Source: Locusta migratoria
Lineage: Eukaryota; Arthropoda; Insecta; Orthoptera; Acrididae
Assembly: GCA_026315105.1 (NCBI GenBank)
Contig: CM048745.1
Location: 153,285,323-153,349,322 of the forward strand
Direction of reading: 5' to 3'
Length of the DNA: 64,000 bases
Shown: piece after piece, positions 32,936 to 43,889 of the stretch
How the letters are laid out: the number at the start of each line of letters is the position of its first letter
Position numbering within the stretch: position 1 is the stretch's first letter
Notes under the pieces: generated by a model
Database searches by the model: none
The model's input: the letters and a program-made list of their open reading frames with translations, nothing else
Told to the model about the DNA's origin: nothing
Position numbers and translations under genes: made by a program

Positions 32936-33303
32936 AACGTTTTGCTCCCAAATCCGCGAGGCCGTCGGCGGTGGCCGACGTCGCCGACGCCTAGCGCCGC
33001 CACTGTGGCTCCGATGTAGAGCAGAGGCTGCTGTGCCAGCAAGTCTATTTGATTGTATTTGGAATATATATTGTATTGTATTGTAACACCGCTGGAATGA
33101 AGGTAATTGCATTTGATGTCATTAGGAAGAAGTTGTATTATGCAGGTAATGTAATGCTGATTATTAATAATAAGTAACAAAGTTGACCTTTCTTTCCTGT
33201 TTCATTTACGTAGTTAGAAGATTAACCTACTTCCTTCATTTGATAATTAGTTATTAGTGAATTTAACAACATCAACATCCACAACACACACACAGCTTTA
33301 ATC

Positions 33304-33321
33304 TGGCGCCCTTTCTGTCAG
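33304..33321 (+). promoter_or_regulatory. Primer-binding site of Gypsy element 1
   Basis: TGGCGCCCTTTCTGTCAG three bases after the 5' LTR. TGGCGCC is the usual 3' complement of a tRNA (Lys-type in many retroelements). The remainder has drifted or uses another tRNA. Confidence 0.65.
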
Positions 33322-33772
33322 GATAATTCACAAACAGGATCGTGACGTAGTTAGATACGTAGCCTTATTTAAGTTAGTTTGTCTTTTCCACTAACCAACT
33401 TACCTTTTGGCTCTTAATTTAATTTTTGTAGCACCATCCTCTGTCATAGCAACAGTAGCATAGTAATTGTTTCTGTACTTTATTACTTACCATTCTTGAT
33501 AATGTGTTGCATTGTTTAATTGAATATACAAATAATTGCAATACTATTGAAAAAGTCTCATTTACATAGTCTGATGTTTGTTGTGTCGAAAGTTCTAGTA
33601 CCGCAGAACTCGTGTGGTAATTAACGGTTCGCGTAATCTCGATTGTGACTGTACGTTGCACTAGCCCGATTCAGCCTATTGTTCTCTCATAATTACCGTG
33701 TGTAATTTTCAAAAATTTGCCGTAGGTGAAAATAAATATTATTGGTCACTTTACTGCAAAATTCTGTTAACA

Positions 33773-35020
33773 ATGTTGAAGGATAGGAGAGCCCGCGCTG
33801 ATGCTAAAACAGCTTTGGAAAATGAGACCTTGAATGATGCAAGGAGAGAAGAAGAATTTTTACAAGAGTCTTCTCACTGCAGTGATACAAATACGACAGT
33901 AAATACCGTGTTCGAAAACGTGGAGCAGATTCGTTCAGGAATAGACAATATGGATAATGATAAAGTATAGGATTCGACAATACAGAATTCCGATTCTTGT
34001 AACGTGGTTGGGGAAAACAATGCATCGGTTCCGCCTAGCACTGCTACAAAAAATACATGTGCGACAGTTACGGAAAGCGTATTACCAAATGACTTCATGC
34101 AGATGTTACTCTCACAGCTCTCTAAGTTAACTGCGAATAGTCAATTACAATCTCAGAAATTAAGTGAAAAACTTGAGAAATAATCTCAGAAATTAAATGA
34201 AAAACTTGAGAAAATAAAACAGACGTGCGATTCGAGGTTTGTGAGTATTCAAAGTAGTTTTAATAAAATAAATGAGGACAACAATCGGTTCAGGGAACAA
34301 CTGCTCAACACTTTCAAACGTATCTCAACAAATAAGACAAGATATTCGCGACGAGATTAATCCGGTTATGGAAAGCCTTGCGTCACGAGTCGAAAACGTG
34401 GAAAGCCTTGCGTCACGAGTCGAAAATATAGAAACCACTGAACTCGCTCAATTGAAGCAGCAGAGTAGTCTATTTGATGAAAAGTTGCAGAACTTCCAGT
34501 CAGTCACGACTGAACAGATCAATAAAATTAATAAACAGTTTGAGGATATTACTGTTAAGATTACCCAAATCAGTGATAACACTGACAAAAGTTATGATGT
34601 AACGCATCCTACCCCGTTTAATGAAACTAATGAATATCTCGCCCTTGACCGTTTCAAACAAGGTCAAATGACCATTAATCAGCAATACAAGGCTGAGGTC
34701 AGGAAATTATATGATCGCGTGGCGCGAATAGAGAGGAAATTTGACCACACTTGTGGAAATCCATACGAAGATGTAGAAGAAAATCTGAACGAAAATGACA
34801 ATGATGATTCGACTCAAGTAGGTCGCTTGGCACGTGAACGAAGTGTACCTCATAGTAACAACAACGAAGGCGCGATGCGTAGTTTACGCCCACTTACGCC
34901 GCACGGGCGAAGGGAAGCGTTTGACTACAAGCATTTCCTGACTGTACGTAAATTCAAAATATTAAAAAACTCTCTGAACGACTTGCACCCGAAAGAGTGG
35001 TAGCAACAATTCGAATATTG
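33773..35020 (+). pseudogene. Gypsy element 1 gag, broken
   Basis: Starts MLKDRRARADAKTALENE, then stops at 33968-33970 and near 34183. A long frame (34272-35003) carries heptad-like SLASRVENVESLASRVENIE, a coiled-coil region with a duplicated 24-nt unit, and then the conserved gag block DYKHFLTVRKFKI...LHPKEW, followed by a stop at 35001. A 40-bp tandem duplication follows (35025-35064 and 35065-35104) inside what should be the next gag block (PPNWPLEHRLEF). It would form the particle if intact. Confidence 0.8.
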
Positions 35021-35121
35021 TCTTCCCCCGAATTGGCCACTTGAGCACAGACTAGAATTTATATCCCCCGAATTGGCCACTTGAGCACAAACTAGAATTT
35101 ATATGTGGTTATCTGGAACGG

Positions 35122-35625
35122 GTGATGAAAGAGCTTGGAAAACTTTGTAGGCTGTATTGCTACCGACGACACAACACATGGGATAGATATCTTCTGTCAT
35201 TTCAAAATATTATAAATGATCTTCCTAATGATACTATAGGCCTTTCACCAATTCTGGTTCTGAAAAATAACCAACCTCCAGACCGTATCAAGGAACTGAT
35301 ACCTTTTCCTAAACACAGAAGACTACGTCATCATGAGATCATTGAATTGGCGCTTAAAAACATTAAGAAAGCCGCTGAAAAAAGGAAACGCTCTCAACGT
35401 AATTGTTATGCCAAACAACTCTGTGTAGGACAAAAGGTATTAATTAGATCCCACCACTTATCCCACAAGGGAAGATCTATGATTCACAAATTCTTCTTAC
35501 TGTACAATGGTCCGTATCGAATCAAACGTATCATCCACGACAACGTCGTTGAGGTAGAAACTTTAAAGACGCACAAGTCGAAAGGCATACACCACATTTC
35601 CAATATTAAAATTTTCAAGGCATAA
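35122..35625 (+). pseudogene. Gypsy element 1 integrase C-terminal part
   Basis: ELGKLCRLYCYRRHNTWDRY and FQNIINDLPNDTIGLSPILV are the end of an integrase core of the Ty3/Gypsy type, followed by a basic chromodomain-like/GPF-Y tail (GQKVLIRSHH, LLYNGPYRIKRIIHDNVVEV). It joins gag directly at about 35120, so protease, RT, RNase H and most of the integrase core (including the DDE residues) are deleted. Confidence 0.85.
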
Positions 35626-38600
35626 AATTGGGGTAGAGAGTCCATTAATCTGTTTTGGACACACCAAGTGGCGATTGGTGCCCCGTTCTCGAGCTGAGTG
35701 TCACTATTCTTCCGCTTTTCCTTAGTGCGCTCTATCTACCTCTTTTTCTCACCGTTACTTTTCTCTAACTCTGAATACTTATGCTCTGTGCTACGCTGGT
35801 ATATTGTCATACGAAACTATGACTATCTTGCAATTTGTATATAACGAACACTGTGGCTGTGCAAGACAAATGAAATTAATGGAAATTTTTGATTAATTAA
35901 TCTAATCAAGTTCCTGTGTTTCAGAAAATATCAGATTTCTCAACTTACGAACTTCTGAGCGAGTGAAGAAGATTTTGAGTTGAAATAAGCATTTTGTAAG
36001 CCAATTAAGTAGTAAAAAAAAGGACATTCTGAAGGATGATGAGTAAGGCAATACACAATATATCATGGTGGTATTTAAAATGCATTATTGTTTATGGATA
36101 AATGATGGTAAGGAAGGTATTGGTAACAGTCAAAGATGTTTGATAAATGTAATTATGTGGACAAGAGTATACAATGATTATGAAGCAATTATGAGAAGAA
36201 TCGCTCTGTTGCTAATGATGCTATCCTCTGTTCTTTTCTTATGTGCTTACTCGCACTGCCCTTTTGTGTTTTCTCTTTGTGCTTATGTGCACCATTTGGT
36301 ATGTTCATGCATTGTGCCTTCAATGGCATGTGTGTTTAGTGAGAATCATATCCTTCTGATGCTCTGTAATTATTTGTAATTATGTGTAATGAATATTTCT
36401 AATTATGCTTACCGCTATGCTCACTAATTATATACCTAAGACCTACCACTATGCTAATTAATTTTATAATTAAGCTCAATGACAATGTATGGTTATGCTT
36501 ACACGTTGCACACACCCATCTATTTTGCAAACTTGCAGTTATGACATAAATTGCGCCTAGTTAAGTCTAGTTAATGCACAGAGATACTTTGCTTTTGCTT
36601 ATTGCTATCTTCAAAATTTTATTGATGATCTTGTTGACAAAAATCTGCAGCTATGCCTAACAAATAGTTACGTCTGTGTTTATGTTATCGGATGATTTAC
36701 TGTGATGTACAGCTATTACTGTGCCAAAACTTGCCTTAATTGTTTTGTTTGACCCTACTGTTGACTCAGACAGACACAGACATGACCTGATGACTTGAAC
36801 CTCTTTTGATATTCTCATGAATTTTCCCTGATGTGTTATACCTTAAGGCAATGAAATGTGTAACTCAATTGAGACAAAAGCCTGGCCATGGCAACATATG
36901 TAATGTAATTGTTATAATTTGGTGTAATGCAATCCCCACCATAGTGATGTATGTTAATTTAAAGAGATGTAAACTAGTGGTAATTGTAATGTTAAGTTAT
37001 TTGAAATGACTTCATGTTAATCGCTCTAATTATGGCAACAAATTTACTTTATATGACCTAATGCCAAATAGATGACAAGTACCCTGAATGTATTTCATAC
37101 GATTATGTGTTTCTAAAATAATGTGTACATAGTATGTAAAGCCTTATGCCTATATGAAATGACACTAATTTTGTAGATACTCTAGTGTAAGAACTAAATT
37201 ACTCATTAGTATTCAAATGTATCCGTCTTCAAGACCCTACTTGTAATGTAAAAATATGGTTTAATACCATGACCCCATCTGTACCACTTGAATTTGAGGC
37301 AAAGTTTTTCTGTAGACATGTACTAATCAATGACTTTTCTTTCAGTGTAAACTGAAATATCATGACTATTTTACTAATTTGTGTGTAAAATGCTTTATTT
37401 CATGTACTTTGGACACGCATAGGAACTGGCGATTTCGCACACGAGATTCCATAATGCACACAGAACCACTGATTTTGGGCCTTTTAATGAAGATGTTTGT
37501 TGGATGATGTTTGGCCACATAGTACTGTCCATTGCAGCCTTGGCCAACCACCACCATTTTGCCCTAATTTTGGCTATGCTGATGCAGTCTGCTAATAGCT
37601 GCGTTGGTTGGAGCACACTTGGTTGTCGAATTGCATGGAGGAATACATCAGAACCTTTTCCCCATGACTTCAACTTCAATGCAACCAGCCAGCTCACCTA
37701 CAGTGTGGTGTAATCTTACAGTGTTTTGTGTTCGTGAGCAGACCTAAAATGAATGTTAGGATAATGTGCTGTTCGTGTGCAGACCTAAAATGAATGCTAG
37801 GATAATGTGCTGTTCGTGTGCAGACCTAAAATGAATGTTAGGAGCTAATGTGCTATTCGTGTGCTTATACTATTCAGTGCCTCCCACTACAAATGTTGTC
37901 CACAGGTTCATTACCAGAGTTTAGGTATATTTCATGGTTCTTTTACATTCTGTGACCAAAATAAGATTTTTTGCTCTTGATAGATACATATGCTTTCAGA
38001 ACTATAATGAGTCAATACCCTTTAGTCTGAAATGTCATTGTGCCTATTCGATTGACAAAAGTTATGTTGAAATGCTATTATGCCGAAACAGATACAAATG
38101 TTTATTTTTATATTTCCAAAAAAATACTGATCTCTGTTACAAAATTTAGATGTATAGGACTTAAACTACTGTGTATATTATTTGTAATTACCTCATTTTC
38201 CCTAAAAAAAAAGGAATGATGACATTAGTTAAACTATCTTTTGTACAACTTTGTACATGCTCATGTTTATTATTGTATTTTTTCCATTTGTATATTACTT
38301 CTAGCTACCTCATTTTCTCCACTATGTCATTTGTCAAACTATATTCTGTAAAATTCTATATATACTTATGTTTACCATTATGTATATTTGTCATGTATTC
38401 CATTTATAGCTGATGTTCTGCAAATTTTGTCATTTGCTTATGCCTGTCACATCATGTACCACTCCATGCATGACTTTTGTTGGTACTGTTTGGTAAAATT
38501 GCATGTATTTATGACATTCACATTTTTGAATTCTTCTATGAACTCCATCTGTTGTTTTAATCTTGAATATCTTGTGTAAAAATGATTATCAGGTTTTCAT

Positions 38601-38728
38601 ATTTTCCATTTAATATTTTGGATGACATTAATGGATTTTTGGACTTGAAATTCAGTAATTTTGCTGGCTAGGCAATGCCATTGGCATCACCCACCCTACA
38701 AAATTTTTAATAGGTATGAGGGGGGTGA
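35626..38728. other. 3.1-kb non-coding 3' region of Gypsy element 1; 41-bp tandem repeat
   Basis: AT-rich and without any frame showing a family signature; an env-like ORF was looked for and not seen. A 41-bp unit GTTCGTG(A/T)GCAGACCTAAAA... repeats three times plus a part at 37730-37864. The polypurine tract lies at 38712-38728. Confidence 0.75.
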
Positions 38729-39635
38729 TGAAACGTGTCCAAAAAAAATATTTTTGTAAGAAAATGTCTAATATTGTGCCTCCTGTTTTGTGTCGAGTAA
38801 TTTGCTTGCAAGAAAATGTATAATATCGCTTCTACTGTGTGTATCGATATGTGTACTTAACTCTGTGAAGTTTCATCTTTGGCAAAGATCATGTATTGCA
38901 TAGCATTGTAGCTCGCGCAGAGAGAGAGAAGCACTTGTGGTTCAGCTCGCTTAGAGGGCGGTTGAGTTGTATGTATGGCTCCGATGTAGAGCAGAGGCTG
39001 CTGTGCCAGCAAGTCGATTTGATTGTATTTGGAATATATACTGTATTGTAATACCGCTGGAATGAAGGTAATTGTATTTGATGTCATTAGGAAGAAGTTG
39101 TATTATGCAGGTAATGTAATGCTGATTATTAATAATAAGTAACAAAGTTGACCTTTCTTTCCTGTTTCATTTACGTAGTTAGAAGATTAACCTACTTCGT
39201 TCATTTGTTAATTAGTTATTAGTGAATTTAAAGTGCAGTATTGATTTTGATAATACTGTTGAACAGATTTCGTTATTGGTGCCATAGTAAGTGATAGTTA
39301 ATTGACTATGATACTAAATTTCAATAATCAGAACCTGATCTGCATAAAATTCTCACAGTCAAACATTAAGAAAGTGGTTTGTGGTTTTTTTAATATCTTT
39401 CTCGCAGACAAAATTTTTGAGTATAGTCAGTGTCTGTTTCAAATGGTGACTTGCCATAGTTGTTTGGTGTTTAAAATATCCGTTGCGCACATAATCAGTT
39501 TAATGCACTGTTTCTTATTTAATAGTATATACATCAATATCAGCGCCATAATTAAACCAAATTGCTGTGTTAATGAACAATTTGTTGTCTGATTTAACGA
39601 TAGGTTCAACATCCACAACACACACACAGCTTTTA
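38729..39635 (+). repeat. 3' LTR of Gypsy element 1
   Basis: 907 bp, TGAAACGTGTCC ... CAGCTTTTA, then AACT. It holds the empty site of the hAT-like insertion and the 39231-39605 block lost from the 5' LTR. A possible poly(A)/terminator region cannot be placed confidently. Confidence 0.9.
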
Positions 39636-39639
39636 AACT

Positions 39640-40055
39640 CTACCAATTCCTGCAGATTTATCTGCATTTATTAACTGTGTATTTGAGGACCCTGTCAAAT
39701 GCCCCAAGGTCATATTCAGTAATTAGATTTTGGAAATTTGTTAGATAAGCAAAAGAGGCAGTGCATTGACGGTGTTATCTTGTATAGAGATAGATTCCAC
39801 AGCAGTAATTCAATGTTAGGTTTCCTAAAACCTGCTTTTAAAACAGGTGTACCCTTGGTCAGTATTATAGCTATGAGTCCGTCGGTGTAGATCCTCATTA
39901 CTTGTACCAAATATATTTATGCTACAAACTCTAACAAATAGAATTTATTGAACAAGTTATCAAGTCACATATTTTATGGTCAATTTGAACCGTACAGGCA
40001 GTTCGCAGCAGGTCTTAACACGACTCTCCTTGTGAACAATACCTCAACTTAAATA
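39640..40055. other. No gene seen
   Basis: AT-rich sequence between the Gypsy element and a LINE relic, nothing recognised. Confidence 0.5.
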
Positions 40056-40845
40056 GTGGCAAATATTTATTCACGACCGATACAAAAGCGTTACACATTT
40101 GGACCTGTTACTACCCTTCAAAGTAGTTACGGGCGTTGTGTAGAACAGGGTTGTAGCTTTTCCCCAATATTATCCAATCTGTACACTGAGAAAGCTGTAT
40201 TGGAAAGCAAGGAGAAATTTGGAGAAGGCATTAAAGTTGAAGGTGAAGAAATGGAAACCGTGCGCTTTGCTGATGACGTAATTCTGTCAATGACAAACCA
40301 AATGTTTCTATAGCTTAAGGCACTTAACTACCCTAAACTTAGAAACTACTTGTGAACTAACTAAAACTAAGGACGACACAAATCTCCATGCCCGAGGGGG
40401 GATTCGAACCCCCGACCGTAGGGACCGTGCAGACCGTGACTGGAGCGCCTCAGTCCCCTCGACCTGTCAGTGACAGCATAGGACCTGGAGGAGCAGAGGA
40501 GCAGTTGAACGTAATGAACAGTGTCTTACAAGAAGTGTATAAGATTAAATTTAACAAGAGCAAAACACTGTGTAATCGAATTTAGTCTAATAAAATCAAG
40601 CATTACTAAAGAAATTATATTAGCTAACTAAACAATAAAGGTGGTAGATGCGTTTTGTCACTTGGGCAGTAAAATAACATATTATAGTCGTAGTACAGAG
40701 GATATTAAATGTAGAATGGCAATGGGAAGATAAGCGTTTCTGAAAAAGATAAATTTATTAACAACTAATATTAATTTAAACATTAGAATGTCTTTTCTTA
40801 AAGAATTTGCGTGGAGTGTTTCTTTGTATGGTAGTGAACTAGGGT
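40056..40845 (+). mobile_element. LINE RT relic joined to a Tc1 fragment
   Basis: Reads FSPILSNLYTEKAVLE, VRFADDVILSM (RT catalytic motif, FADD) to 40294, is interrupted by a SINE, resumes after 40475, and ends with VVDAFCHLGSKIT, RSTEDIKCRMA, NINLNIRMSFLKEFAWSVSL and YGSE. At about 40845, exactly in the YGSE/TW block, it switches to antisense Tc1 transposase. Same LINE family as 14610-15186. Confidence 0.85.
40295..40462 (-). mobile_element. SINE type A in the LINE relic
   Basis: On minus, slightly shortened at both ends. 12-bp duplication CTGTCAATGACA / CTGTCAGTGACA at 40283-40294 and 40463-40474 with one mismatch. Confidence 0.9.
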
Positions 40846-41906
40846 GAGAGATCTGGAGAATGTACTGGCCAGGGCAGCAGTCGTTTTCCGTATCCAGAAA
40901 GGCCCGTACAGGACCTGCAACATACTGCCGTGCATTATCCTGCTGAAATTTAGGGTTTCGCAGGGATCGAATGCAGGGTAGAACCACGGGTCGTAATACA
41001 TCTGAAATGTAACAGCCAGTGTCCAAAGTGCCGTCGATGCGAACAAGAGGTGACCAAGACGTGTAACCAATGGCACCCCATAGCATCACACCGGGTGATA
41101 CGCCAGTATGGCGAAGACAAATATACGCTTCCAATGCGCGTTCACCGCGATGTCACCAAACACGGATGCGGCCATCATGTTCTGTAAACAGAACATGGAT
41201 TCATTCGAAAAAATGACGTTTTGCTATTCGTGCACCCAGGTTCGTCGTTGCGTACACCATCGCAGGCGCTCCTGTCTGTGATGCAGTGTCAAGGGTAACC
41301 GCAGCCATGGTCTCCGAGCTGACAGTCCATGCTGCTGCAAACTTCGTCGAACTGTTAGTGCAGATGGTTGTCGTACGAACGTCCCCATCTGTTGACTCAG
41401 GGATCGAGAAGTGGCTGCACGATCCGTTACAGCCATGCGGATAAGATGCCTGTCATCTCGACTGCTTGTAATACGAGGTCGTTGGGATCCAGCACGGCGT
41501 TCCGTATTGCCCTCCTGAATCCACCGATTGCATATTCCGCTAACAGTCATTGGATCGCGACCAACGCGAACAGCAATATCGAGATACGATAAACCTCAAT
41601 CGCGATAGGCTACAATCCGACCTTTATCAAAGTCGGAAACGTGATGGTACGCATTTCTCCTTCTTATATGAGGCATCACAACAACGTTTCACCAAGCAAC
41701 GCCGATCAACTGCTGTTTGTGTATGAGAAATCGGTTGGAAAATTTTGTCATGTCAGCACATTGTAGGTGTCGCCACCGACGTGTGAATGTGTGAATGCTC
41801 TGAAAAGCTAATCATTTGCATATCACAGCATCTTCTTCCTGTCGTTTAAATGTAGCGTTTGTAGCACGTTATCTTCGTGGTGTAGCAATTTTAATGGCGA
41901 GGAGTG
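40846..41906 (-). mobile_element. Tc1-like transposon, 3'-truncated
   Basis: Outer end at 41906: CACTCCTCGCCATTAAAATT on minus, TA after it at 41907, i.e. the left TIR of a Tc1-type element. The transposase starts at 41676: HTH region DFDKGRIVAYRD*GLSYLDI (one stop), DPMTVSGICNRWIQEGNTER, then RAATSRSLSQQMGTF, LRLPLTLHHRQERLRW, WVHE..NVIFSNES (first catalytic block, D changed to N), MLWGAIGY, FQQDNARQYV (second D). It breaks off after SPDLSP, before the last catalytic Glu, at the LINE junction. Dead by truncation, stops and a frameshift. Confidence 0.88.
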
Positions 41907-41908
41907 TA

Positions 41909-42784
41909 ATATCTTGCAGTAAATAGTTTTGTCTGTTTACAAAACAAGTGCTGCTGCTGTGCTCTGAAGGGCCCCCATGGCGTCTTTCTGGCTGCACGAT
42001 GGTAGCTGCAGAACTCAGCATCAGCCACATGGGCTGTGTCATTATTTCTGCGGATGACATGCAATACGCCGAAACGAGTCAATTAAAAAACTTTTACCTT
42101 CTGCGTTCCAGATTGTTTTTACAAAATAAATAACCTCCAGCTAGTCCCACCCTGAGTTAAGAGCCTCCGTGGCAACCCTTTCTCAGTTTTACTGTTACGT
42201 GAGAGTCAGCACATGTGAACAGTGTCATGTTAATCTAAGACACTGCGTTTCCTCTTCCAGAGTCAATATGTTAACAACCGTATCCTCTTTGTTACTCTCA
42301 GTGACGGGCTCAACACCGTAGAGAGAGCCTACACTATTTACGGCAAGGTTCTTTATACGCCATCGGTTTCTTCAAGTTCTCTATGCGTACGTACTACCCG
42401 TTCACTTTACAATTGGCGATTTGGGCTGAGGGCTCTGCGAATTGTTGACGTATTCTGCTATTGGTTGTTGGAATGTAGCACGAGCGGTATAGCTGCGCTC
42501 CATTACAATCTGCCGGTAACGTGGTTCCTCAGCTGAAGTAGATAAAACAAATGTACATTTTGTTAACACATTCTTGTTCAGATAAACAACACAAATGAAA
42601 CATAAAATGTAAAACTGTGCTTTTTTGACGGTCAGACAAAACAGCAGTGCTCTTACTAAAGGACGTTACATTCGTTTTTAATGTATTCTTTTGCAGGAAA
42701 GAGTATGGAATGAAAAAGAACTGCATTGTTACTATTGAACAAATGAAGCGAGGCGTAATACATTTGCTTTTAAATCCAATGTGA
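41909..42784. other. No gene seen
   Basis: Unclassified sequence; overlapping short frames on both strands at 41870-42130 have no signature. Confidence 0.5.
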
Positions 42785-42847
42785 GATGTTATGGCATCAC
42801 TGTATTAGGTTTAGATGGAATACCAAACTATGGCGAATGAAAATTTG

Positions 42848-42919
42848 TGCTCGGCCGGGATTCGAACCCAGGATCTCCTGCTTACTAGGCAGACGCGTTG
42901 ACCACTCCGCCACCGAGGA
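42848..42919 (-). tRNA. tRNA-Thr(AGU)-like sequence in left foldback arm
   Basis: On minus: acceptor TCCTCGG / CCGAGCA (six of seven pairs), A box TGGCGGAGTGGT, anticodon arm CTGC-CTAGTAA-GCAG giving loop CT-AGT-AA (anticodon AGT, Thr), B box GGTTCGAATCC. 72 nt and intact in its promoter boxes, so it could be called a tRNA by software. Its place in a repeat arm says SINE head or tRNA pseudogene. Confidence 0.5.
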
Positions 42920-43111
42920 CACAGTGACCATCCCGACTGCAGAGGACTCTTCCCTGCACGTCTCCCGCCACACACAAATCTCGATTCGCCATGCTGTCTA
43001 TTTCCTATATCACAGCCTATTTATTCATAATGCTCGCAGCCACAATACTGTATTCCCGCATCAGGGAGAACATGCAGGGAAGAGTCCTCTGCAGTGTGGC
43101 TGGTCACTGTG

Positions 43112-43183
43112 TCCTCGGTGGCGGAGTCGTCAACGCGTCTGCCTAGTAAGCAGGAGATCCCGGGATCGAATCCCGGCCGGGCA
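43112..43183 (+). tRNA. tRNA-Thr(AGU)-like sequence in right foldback arm, mutated
   Basis: Same sequence as the left arm in opposite orientation, but the A box has AGTCGT for AGTGGT and the B box has GGATCGAATCC for GGTTCGAATCC. Both changes hit polymerase III promoter bases, so this copy is probably silent. Confidence 0.45.
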
Positions 43184-43246
43184 CAAAGTTTCATTCGCCA
43201 TAGTTTGGTATTCCATCTAAACCTAACACAGTGATGCCATAACATC

Positions 43247-43673
43247 GCAAATTGCGATTTATTTCATTCATTTGAACGCTGTAATAAGTCAAAATATATA
43301 TAACATTTGCTTTTAATACATTCTTCTACCAAGAACAGCATGAAATTAAAACTGTTGTTTTAAGATGTAAGAAAGAGTCGGCCATGTAGCTGATATACAT
43401 TTCCTGGTAATACATTATGTTACAGTAAAGCGTAATAAATTAAAATCGTATATAAATTTCGGTGCATGATCTAAACACTAGGAAGAAGAAGTCCCTACTG
43501 GGAGGATCGACGTTTTGAAACCATTATTATTCGATAGTGCAAGTTGGTCGTTCTCCCCGGCGAACGCTCCCTTATGAGTAAGCGACCAAATTTTGCACCA
43601 ATCTCGAGAACCTTAAAACAGAAAAGATATTGAGATTCAAAGAGCTAGTGAAGTGCTTGTTTATGAATAATCA
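43247..43673. other. No gene seen; small hairpin
   Basis: Only a short inverted repeat TGCAAGTTGGTCG...CGACCAAATTTTGCA near 43548-43600. Confidence 0.5.
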
Positions 43674-43873
43674 AAAATGTTCAAATGTTTGTAGAGCTTA
43701 TGGGACTTAACTACGGGGTCATCAGTCCCCAAACCTACAAACCACTTATGATCTAGCTAATACGAAGGACGGCACAAATATCCATGCCCGAGGTGGGATT
43801 CGAATCCCCGACCGTCGTGGCTGTGCAGAAAGTGACTGGCGCGCCGCAGACCGCTCGGCCACCGCGGCCGGCT
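43674..43873 (-). mobile_element. SINE type A
   Basis: Complete head and body on minus. The head is GCCGGCCGCGGTGGCCGAGC with GGTCTGCGGCGCGCC. No clear duplication. Confidence 0.88.
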
Positions 43874-43889
43874 ACGAATCTTCTCTTAC

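Larger units (their letters stand above)
32217..33005. mobile_element. hAT-like non-autonomous element inside the 5' LTR
   Basis: Terminal repeats CAGTAGCGGCGCTAG and CTAGCGCCGCCACTG, with a perfect 8-bp duplication TGGCTCCG (32209-32216 and 33006-33013). The 3' LTR at about 38977 keeps the uninterrupted TATGGCTCCGATGTAG, i.e. the empty site. No transposase; the interior is largely two SINEs. CAG ends and 8-bp duplication point to hAT. Confidence 0.92.
31966..33300 (+). repeat. 5' LTR of Gypsy element 1 (with insertion)
   Basis: Matches the 3' LTR at 31966-32216 and 33006-33244. 32217-33005 is a later insertion. A block present in the 3' LTR at 39231-39605 is missing here; the join falls at a shared TTTAA. 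Confidence 0.9.
31966..39635 (+). mobile_element. Ty3/Gypsy LTR element 1, internally deleted
   Basis: LTRs at 31966-33300 and 38729-39635 start TGAAACGTGTCC and end CACACACACAGCTTT(T)A. There is a 4-bp duplication AACT at 31962-31965 and 39636-39639, a PBS-like TGGCGCC three bases after the 5' LTR, and a purine tract TATGAGGGGGGTGA before the 3' LTR. Inside are a broken gag, no protease, RT or RNase H, the C-terminal part of integrase, then 3.1 kb without coding capacity. The LTRs differ by one insertion (hAT-like, 5' LTR), a 370-bp deletion in the 5' LTR and scattered changes, so this is an old copy. Confidence 0.9.
42785..43246. mobile_element. 462-bp foldback with a tRNA-like sequence in each arm
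   Basis: Arms 42785-42958 and 43073-43246, 174 bp each, about 95% complementary, ends GATGTTATGGCATCAC / GTGATGCCATAACATC. The loop is 114 bp. Each arm contains a 72-nt tRNA-like sequence. No coding capacity. Either two SINE-like units in inverted orientation or a TIR element that absorbed a tRNA gene. Confidence 0.88.

Noticed and set aside
32824..33180. 118-codon minus-strand frame
   Set aside because: It crosses the boundary between a SINE tail, the hAT-like terminus and the LTR, so it is a chance frame.
36065..36379. 104-codon frame as an env gene of Gypsy element 1
   Set aside because: No signal peptide at the start, no furin-type site, no glycoprotein features; composition matches the non-coding tail.
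37730..37864. 41-bp tandem repeat as a CRISPR-like array
   Set aside because: Units are adjacent with no spacers and lie in an insect LTR element.
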